A stretch of DNA of 64,000 nt. Source: Clostridium aceticum. GTDB taxonomy: Bacteria > Bacillota > Clostridia > Peptostreptococcales > Natronincolaceae. Position 1 is the first letter of the stretch. Each line of letters begins with the position of its first letter. This document shows positions 59,683 through 64,000 of the stretch, in pieces. The notes beneath the pieces were generated by a model. It was not told the origin of the DNA and did no database searches. It saw nothing but the letters and a program-made list of their open reading frames with translations. The translations under genes were made by a program, and so were the position numbers. The stretch is taken from assembly GCF_001042715.1 (NCBI RefSeq), contig NZ_CP009687.1, forward strand, positions 3,091,418 to 3,155,417, written 5' to 3'.

Positions 59683-59940
59683 CTATACCCTTCCTTTCTC
59701 CTGAATAAATCTTGCTGTATAGATCATACTTATAAACCCCAACAGAACATATACCATAGCAGTGTCGATAATGTAAGACTGTTCCGTCAATATTGCATAA
59801 AGAATAATAAGCATAGTGATTTTGGAAGAAACGAGACTAAGTCCTATTAGTCGATCCCATATGGTTGGACCTAAAATAGCTCTAAGTGCACTGGCAAGTC
59901 CTAGTATAGTTAAGATAAGCATTGTATATTTGATAAACAT
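59683..59940 (-). CDS. mrpF: Mrp antiporter subunit MrpF
   Basis: An 85-residue, three-helix protein with 'RAILGPTIWDRLIGLSLVSSKITMLIILYA' and 'DTAMVYVLLGFISMIYTARFI', matching MrpF. It lies between mrpE (49-bp gap) and mrpG (3-bp gap). Confidence 0.92.
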   Translation of the reverse strand: MFIKYTMLILTILGLASALRAILGPTIWDRLIGLSLVSSKITMLIILYAILTEQSYIIDTAMVYVLLGFISMIYTARFIQEKGRV

Positions 59941-59989
59941 TTAACATTTCAGCTCCTTCTTATATCTTACTTCGTTGATAGAGGGGTTC

Positions 59990-60475
59990 TTAACTGTTTT
60001 TTAATATCTTTTCAAAACTTCCCTTTATCATGTCACCTGCTTCATTACTGTCCTTTGAGATACAATCCAACCATAGTACTTTAAGCTTCTGTCCTTCCTT
60101 GTCAACGGTTATAGTTCCAGGAGTTAAAGTGATGGAATTAGCAAGGATGCAAATTAATAAGTCATCATCTAATTCCGTACTTATTTCTACAATGTCTGGG
60201 TTGATCTTTCCTGAAATAATTTTGCCAATAGTAATAAACCCTGAAATATACATTTGAATAATTAAATGAAATAAGTACCTAAACAATACCATCGGATTTA
60301 ATTTCCAATTAGCCTTGTATTCTTTATGTATAAGAAACTGTTCTGTACAGGTTATTGAACAAAATCCTAATAGACAACCTAATAAAACATTCTTCACAGA
60401 TACCTCCTCATTTAAAACTACCCATATAATCGAACATAAGATAATAACAATGAAATAATGCAACGCTTTTTTCAT
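59990..60475 (-). CDS. mrpE: Mrp antiporter subunit MrpE
   Basis: A 161-residue protein. Two N-terminal helices ('YFIVIILCSIIWVVL', 'KNVLLGCLLGFCSI') are followed by a soluble region with 'ILANSITLTPGTITVDKEGQKLKVLWLDC', the recognised MrpE motif (NSITLTPGT). It is the first gene of the eight-gene operon (mrpE-F-G, MbhD, MbhE, mrpB-C-D), transcribed toward lower coordinates. Ribosome site AGGAAGTG. No hydrogenase or MrpA gene follows, so it should be a stand-alone Na+/H+ antiporter module. Confidence 0.92.
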   Translation of the reverse strand: MKKALHYFIVIILCSIIWVVLNEEVSVKNVLLGCLLGFCSITCTEQFLIHKEYKANWKLNPMVLFRYLFHLIIQMYISGFITIGKIISGKINPDIVEISTELDDDLLICILANSITLTPGTITVDKEGQKLKVLWLDCISKDSNEAGDMIKGSFEKILKNS

Positions 60476-60514
60476 GTTTCACTTCCTAATCCTTTTAATC
60501 TTTACTGCCTTGAT

Positions 60515-60642
60515 CATTAGCGTTAACTTAAACCATAGTTTGTCATCTGAGAGAAACAAAGCGGAGTCGAAGGATCTTAGTATTAGCAAAATCACAGTTC
60601 AAAAGAATTTTGGTAATAATTGCGTTAAGTTACCGCCTATGA
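60515..60642. repeat. MITE-like dispersed repeat, copy 3
   Basis: A 128-bp element with terminal repeats CATTAGCGTTAACTTAA and TTAAGTTACCGCCTATGA, the shared core 'GCGGAGTCGAAGGATCTTA', and a near-perfect 9-bp flanking duplication (TGCCTTGAT / TGCCTTAAT). This copy gives the best evidence for past transposition. Confidence 0.85.
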
Positions 60643-61336
60643 TGCCTTAATTTATGTATAGATCAGCAGAATGTACAAAGTCTATAACAAAACATACACT
60701 TTAGCCCACTGATATACTGTATGTATAAGTGTATGATAACAGGGTATAAAAGTTGTTCATTTTTGTTAAATATTTGACAATAGCAGTTTTATATAGGGTC
60801 TTTTTTTGTTTTTGAGATTAGAATATTTAGCTAAATTCTTTTAAATAAGCGAGAAAAAATATTAGTTGAATCCTTTAAGGATTTGCTGTAAGGAAGACTC
60901 TACCTCTTTAAGAATAAAAAAAGGATTGTCTTTTTCAGAAGTGGCATTATATTAGCATATTGGGTATAAAACAAAGACTTCTATTGTTTTTAGCTAACGC
61001 TAAAAGGTCGTTATAGACAAACTTGCAAACGTTTGCCAAATAAATCATTGACCTCAGTCGTTGAGTATATTTTAAGTTTATAATTACTCACTATACACGA
61101 CTCCTTTTCAGTAGTATATCATAGCTTATTTAATTAGAACAAGCATTTCTTTAGAAAATTTTGTAATTTTTTTCCTTAAAGTGTCATTAAAATAAATAAT
61201 TTTGCTAACTTTACTAAACACCTTCAAGCACCTAATTTTGAGCTGCAAATAAATGTTGTGAAGCAAGAAAATGCCCCCTCATAGTAGCCTTCACTACTAA
61301 AGGGGGCTGTTCAAATAAATTTGAAGGGGAGTAAAT
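60643..61336. other. gene-poor region with an operator-like palindrome
   Basis: No convincing gene was found in this ~690-bp stretch. TTGCAAAC|GTTTGCCA at 61023-61038 is a near-perfect palindrome of LacI/CcpA type with the central CG of such operators, but no LacI-family gene is in the window. Minus-strand promoter-like sequence for the mrp operon (TTAACA, about 16 bases, AT-rich) is around 60740-60775, weak. Confidence 0.4.
61274..61308 (-). terminator. terminator-like hairpin after ugpQ
   Basis: GCCCCCT..AGTAG / CTACT..AGGGGGC forms a strong two-part stem 29 bases beyond the ugpQ stop; the following T run is weak (ATTTTC). Confidence 0.6.
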
Positions 61337-62050
61337 TTATTTAAATCCTAGTTCTGGATAGTTAGTAATAATACCAATACCTTTATCTAGCTTTTTAATA
61401 TCTTCCATGTGTTTTTTATTATCCACCGTCCATACCATCACTTCAATCTTATCTTGGTATAGGTGATCTAGTAACTCCTTAGTTATGTAGGGATAAGCTA
61501 TTGATACAAAAGAAGCCTTTGCATATTTCATTTGTTCCTTTAAAAGTACAGGCTTTCCATATATTAGAATTCCTGTTTTAATTTTATGATTTATATCGGC
61601 TACTTCCTTTACTACTTCGTGATTAAAGGACTTTACATATATATTCTTTAGAGAATATGGCTTTAACACATGACATAACTCAGTTGCTATATGAGGATAC
61701 ATAGACCCGCCCTTTTTTATCTCTATAATGAGATCTTTCGTATTCCCTATTAAATCCAACACTTCCTTTAGGGTTAATATTCTTTCACCTGTAAAGTCAG
61801 CAGAAAACCACCCACCAAAGTCTAGCTTCAACAGTTCCTCATAACTGTATTCTGATATTAAACCCTTACCATTAGAGGTTCTCCCTAACTCGAAGTCATG
61901 ATGTAACACAATAATTCCGTCCTTCGTCATTTGTACATCTATTTCTATCTTATCGATTTTTTTCTCTTTCAAAGCAAGTTCTATAGCATATAATGTATTT
62001 TCAGGTCCTCTACTTGACCATCCTCTATGGGCTATTATCGAATTATCCAC
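61337..62050 (-). CDS. ugpQ: glycerophosphodiester phosphodiesterase UgpQ/GlpQ
   Basis: A 237-residue cytoplasmic enzyme that cleaves glycerophosphodiesters to glycerol-3-phosphate and an alcohol. It begins with 'IAHRGWSSRGPENTLYAIELAL', then 'EIDVQMTKDGIIVLHHDFELGRTSNGKG'; H8, R9, E16-type residues and the metal-binding E-x-D and second His are visible. No signal peptide. It follows the ugpB gene by 13 bases, so imported glycerophosphodiesters can be processed directly. Confidence 0.94.
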   Translation of the reverse strand: MDNSIIAHRGWSSRGPENTLYAIELALKEKKIDKIEIDVQMTKDGIIVLHHDFELGRTSNGKGLISEYSYEELLKLDFGGWFSADFTGERILTLKEVLDLIGNTKDLIIEIKKGGSMYPHIATELCHVLKPYSLKNIYVKSFNHEVVKEVADINHKIKTGILIYGKPVLLKEQMKYAKASFVSIAYPYITKELLDHLYQDKIEVMVWTVDNKKHMEDIKKLDKGIGIITNYPELGFK

Positions 62051-62063
62051 TAAAAGTCCTCCA

Positions 62064-63350
62064 CTATCTTAAAAGTCTTTGTGCTTCAGCAGCTGCAGCA
62101 TCTAGAGCTTCTTGAGGAGATACATTGCTATCTAATATTGCTCTTTGAAGCTCCCTCATGATAATTTCTTGTAATTCTCTGTATCCCGGTGCCATTGGTC
62201 TAGGTTTTGCATACTGTAATTGCTCAATAGCTACTGTAAACTGTGGATATTGACTATAAAACTCCTCCATACCTGGATCTTCAATGGCTGATGTTCTTAC
62301 AGGCATATATCCTGTTAATTTACTTAGAAATACACTGTTTTCTGTGCTGGTCATATACTTGATAAATTCCCAAGCTGCTTTTTTCTTTTCATCAGATGAT
62401 TGAGCTAATATCACTAGATTAGCTCCCCCTGTAGGAACACCAAAGTCCTTGTTGGCTGGTAAAAATGCTGTTGCTACTTCAAATTCACACTGTTCTAATA
62501 ATCCTTTTAAATGACCTGTCGTTGTGAAAATCATCCCAACATTTTCATTGATAAAATCTTGCCTAGCAACATCCCATGCATTGTAACGTTCACCTGGAGG
62601 CATTTTCATAATTCCTTCAGCCAGCATACTTTCCCAAAATTCCACCGGTGCAACTCCTTCTTTTGAGTTGAATATAGCCTTTGTACCATCTTCTGATAGT
62701 ATGTTTCCACCACTTTGGAAGGTTAGTGCTTCATAAAACCATATGTCGATGGGTGTTGAAAAACCATATCTTCCATTTCCACTTAGTTTACGAGAATATG
62801 TCACAAGTTCCTCCCAAGTTTTAGGACCTGCTGGATCTAGTCCATTAGCTTCTAGCATATCTGCATTTACATACAGTAGAGGTGTACTTCTATTGAAAGA
62901 GATAGCATATAATTCATTTTTCCAATAGGAGTTGCCCATTAATCCCTTTACATAATCGTCTATGAAACCAGCTTCTTCTTTTGCTACATAAGAACTTAAT
63001 CCTTCTAGTGCACCAGCATCAGCAAAAGCAGCAATAGACGCAATCTCTACCATTGTTACATCAGGTTGGGTATTTGAAGCTATTCCCGCCATTACTTTAG
63101 CATGATTGGTATAATAATCTCCTTGATAGGTAGGATTTACATAAATTTTATCTTGAGATTTGTTAAACTCCTGGGTCATAGCTTCAATTAGTTCACCGGC
63201 TTCGCCACCTAGGGAATACCAAAAGTCAATTTCTACTTTCTGTACAGCACTTTCATCTGGAGAAACTCCTGTTGCAGCAGTACCACATCCTATTAAGTTA
63301 AACATCATTAGAGCTGCTAATAGCACCATCTTACTTTTTTTCTTAAACAT
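62064..63350 (-). CDS. ugpB: glycerol-3-phosphate/glycerophosphodiester-binding lipoprotein UgpB
   Basis: A 428-residue lipoprotein. Lipobox 'LIGC' follows the signal peptide, then the family 1 binding-protein fold: 'VEIDFWYSLGGEAGELIEAM', 'YQGDYYTNHAKVMAGIASNTQPDVTMVEI' and 'GPKTWEELVTYSRKL'. The last part contains 'YAKPRPMAPGYRELQEIIMRELQRA'. With ugpE and ugpQ it forms a phospholipid-headgroup uptake system. Confidence 0.92.
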   Translation of the reverse strand: MFKKKSKMVLLAALMMFNLIGCGTAATGVSPDESAVQKVEIDFWYSLGGEAGELIEAMTQEFNKSQDKIYVNPTYQGDYYTNHAKVMAGIASNTQPDVTMVEIASIAAFADAGALEGLSSYVAKEEAGFIDDYVKGLMGNSYWKNELYAISFNRSTPLLYVNADMLEANGLDPAGPKTWEELVTYSRKLSGNGRYGFSTPIDIWFYEALTFQSGGNILSEDGTKAIFNSKEGVAPVEFWESMLAEGIMKMPPGERYNAWDVARQDFINENVGMIFTTTGHLKGLLEQCEFEVATAFLPANKDFGVPTGGANLVILAQSSDEKKKAAWEFIKYMTSTENSVFLSKLTGYMPVRTSAIEDPGMEEFYSQYPQFTVAIEQLQYAKPRPMAPGYRELQEIIMRELQRAILDSNVSPQEALDAAAAEAQRLLR

Positions 63351-63414
63351 TTTTTCTTCCTCCTTAAATTTTTAAGCTGATGTTTTGATAATGAGTTTTC
63401 TAGAATCAAAGTTA

Positions 63415-64000
63415 CTACTTAATTCCAGAGTAAACAAAAGCCTTAACAATCTGCTTTTGTGCAAAGAAATATATGGCTAATATGGGCATAACTAAAATCA
63501 TGTTTCCTGCCATTACAACATTCCATTGGGTTAGTCCTTCAGAATTCTTTAACATTGCTATAGCAATAGGTAATGTTCTAAAATCCGGTGTGTTTGTCAT
63601 AACAAGAGGCCAAAAGTATGCATTCCAGTGATAAATAATGCTAAAAAGCGAAAAAGTAACTAACACTGTCTTAGTCATAGGCACCATAATCTTCCACATG
63701 ATTCGCCACTCCGAAGCGTTGTCTAATTTAGCTGCTTCAATAATTTCATCCGGGATTTGCATAAAAGCTTGTCTTAATAGGAATATACCAAAGGCACTGG
63801 CAGCAAAGGGCAGGATTAATGGTGCATGGGTTTTTAGTAGATTCCAAGAGCTCATTTGTAAATAAATAGGTATAAAGGTTATTTGTTCTGGGACCATAAG
63901 AGATAATAAGGTAATTCCAAATAATATTTTTTTGAATTTGAACTCATATCTAGCAAAAGCATAGGCAGCAGGAATCATAATCAACAGCTGTAACATCAGT
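63415..64000 (-). CDS. ugpE: ABC permease UgpE (5' part outside window)
   Basis: At least 193 residues of a carbohydrate-type permease: 'PAAYAFARYEFKFKKILFG', and the EAA loop 'FMQIPDEIIEAAKLDNASEWRIMWKIMVPMTK' that contacts the ATPase. The frame is open at the window edge, so the N-terminus and the upstream ugpA lie outside. The Met at 63996 is internal, not a start. It is followed by ugpB with a 64-bp gap. Confidence 0.9.
   Translation of the reverse strand, partial: LMLQLLIMIPAAYAFARYEFKFKKILFGITLLSLMVPEQITFIPIYLQMSSWNLLKTHAPLILPFAASAFGIFLLRQAFMQIPDEIIEAAKLDNASEWRIMWKIMVPMTKTVLVTFSLFSIIYHWNAYFWPLVMTNTPDFRTLPIAIAMLKNSEGLTQWNVVMAGNMILVMPILAIYFFAQKQIVKAFVYSGIK

Noticed and set aside
1-64000. 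CRISPR array, tRNA, rRNA, prophage or complete insertion sequence
   Set aside because: No regularly spaced repeats, no tRNA-like cloverleaf, no phage or transposase genes were seen on reading both strands; a dedicated tRNA/rRNA search could still add small RNAs.

Overview
The window looks like a chromosomal segment of a low-GC, spore-forming anaerobic Clostridium relative (Alkaliphilus/Natronincola-like is my guess). Reasons: AT-rich DNA with strong AGGAGG-type ribosome sites and frequent TTG/GTG starts, a GerA-type germinant receptor set, a tungsten aldehyde:ferredoxin oxidoreductase, oxygen-sensitive 2-hydroxyacyl-CoA dehydratase-type proteins with their activases, and a multi-subunit Mrp-type Na+/H+ antiporter. 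No rRNA, tRNA, CRISPR array, phage or complete transposase gene was seen.

Layout. 0-1.6 kb: end of a thioredoxin-like gene and a CcdA-type membrane thiol transporter, a MITE-like repeat, and a Fur-box-controlled 42-residue Cys-rich peptide. 1.6-7.9 kb: MATE exporter, two half-size ABC exporter-fold proteins and an AraC regulator, with two strong Fur boxes (siderophore-type locus). 8.1-11.7 kb: a 2-hydroxyacyl-CoA dehydratase-like subunit and its activase, translationally coupled to queD-queE-queC. 12.0-15.8 kb: gerAB divergent from gerAA-gerAC. 15.9-22.4 kb: an eight-gene apparent operon (FecE, FecB, FecCD, a binding-protein-like protein without signal peptide, a HypB/UreG-like GTPase, an ABC ATPase with an extra N-terminal domain, an ArsR repressor and a Cys-rich mini-protein), preceded by Fur boxes and by an ArsR-type operator whose motif recurs upstream of a second copy of the mini-protein near 23.1 kb. 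23.4-31.5 kb: Fur-box-preceded ABC importer, cupin, a giant double activase/dehydratase fusion and a divergent Crp/Fnr regulator.

31.5-44.3 kb is the most striking part. About eleven genes carry or accompany short HMA-like domains with an 'S-[IL]-P-G-R-[IL]-R' motif. They include a P1B-type ATPase with an S-C-G transmembrane motif (FezB-like), a P-type ATPase that has lost about 100 residues of its nucleotide-binding domain, a P-type-ATPase-like protein whose catalytic motifs have decayed, a P2-like cation ATPase with an HMA-like extension, and small one-helix or coiled-coil proteins. The best reading is an enlarged ferrosome-type (fez) iron-compartment locus or a relative of one.

44.4-52 kb: YeiH-type anion transporter, SDR, DUF362 protein, nitroreductase, ArsC/Spx-like protein, a secreted His/Cys-rich protein, repeats and a sigma-54 activator. 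52.3-56 kb: sigma-54-type promoter and AOR, then a D-2-hydroxyacid dehydrogenase and purC. 56.1-60.5 kb: an eight-gene Mrp/Mbh-type antiporter module without MrpA. 61.3-64 kb: ugpE-ugpB-ugpQ for glycerophosphodiester/glycerol-3-phosphate use; ugpE runs off the window.

The common thread is metal, mainly iron: at least seven Fur-like sites lie between 1.2 and 31 kb, several metal-handling operons sit next to each other, and an additional perfect palindrome of Fur-like half sites lies at 41.2 kb at the edge of the HMA/P-type ATPase locus. All functions are inferred from sequence recognition alone; no database search was run.
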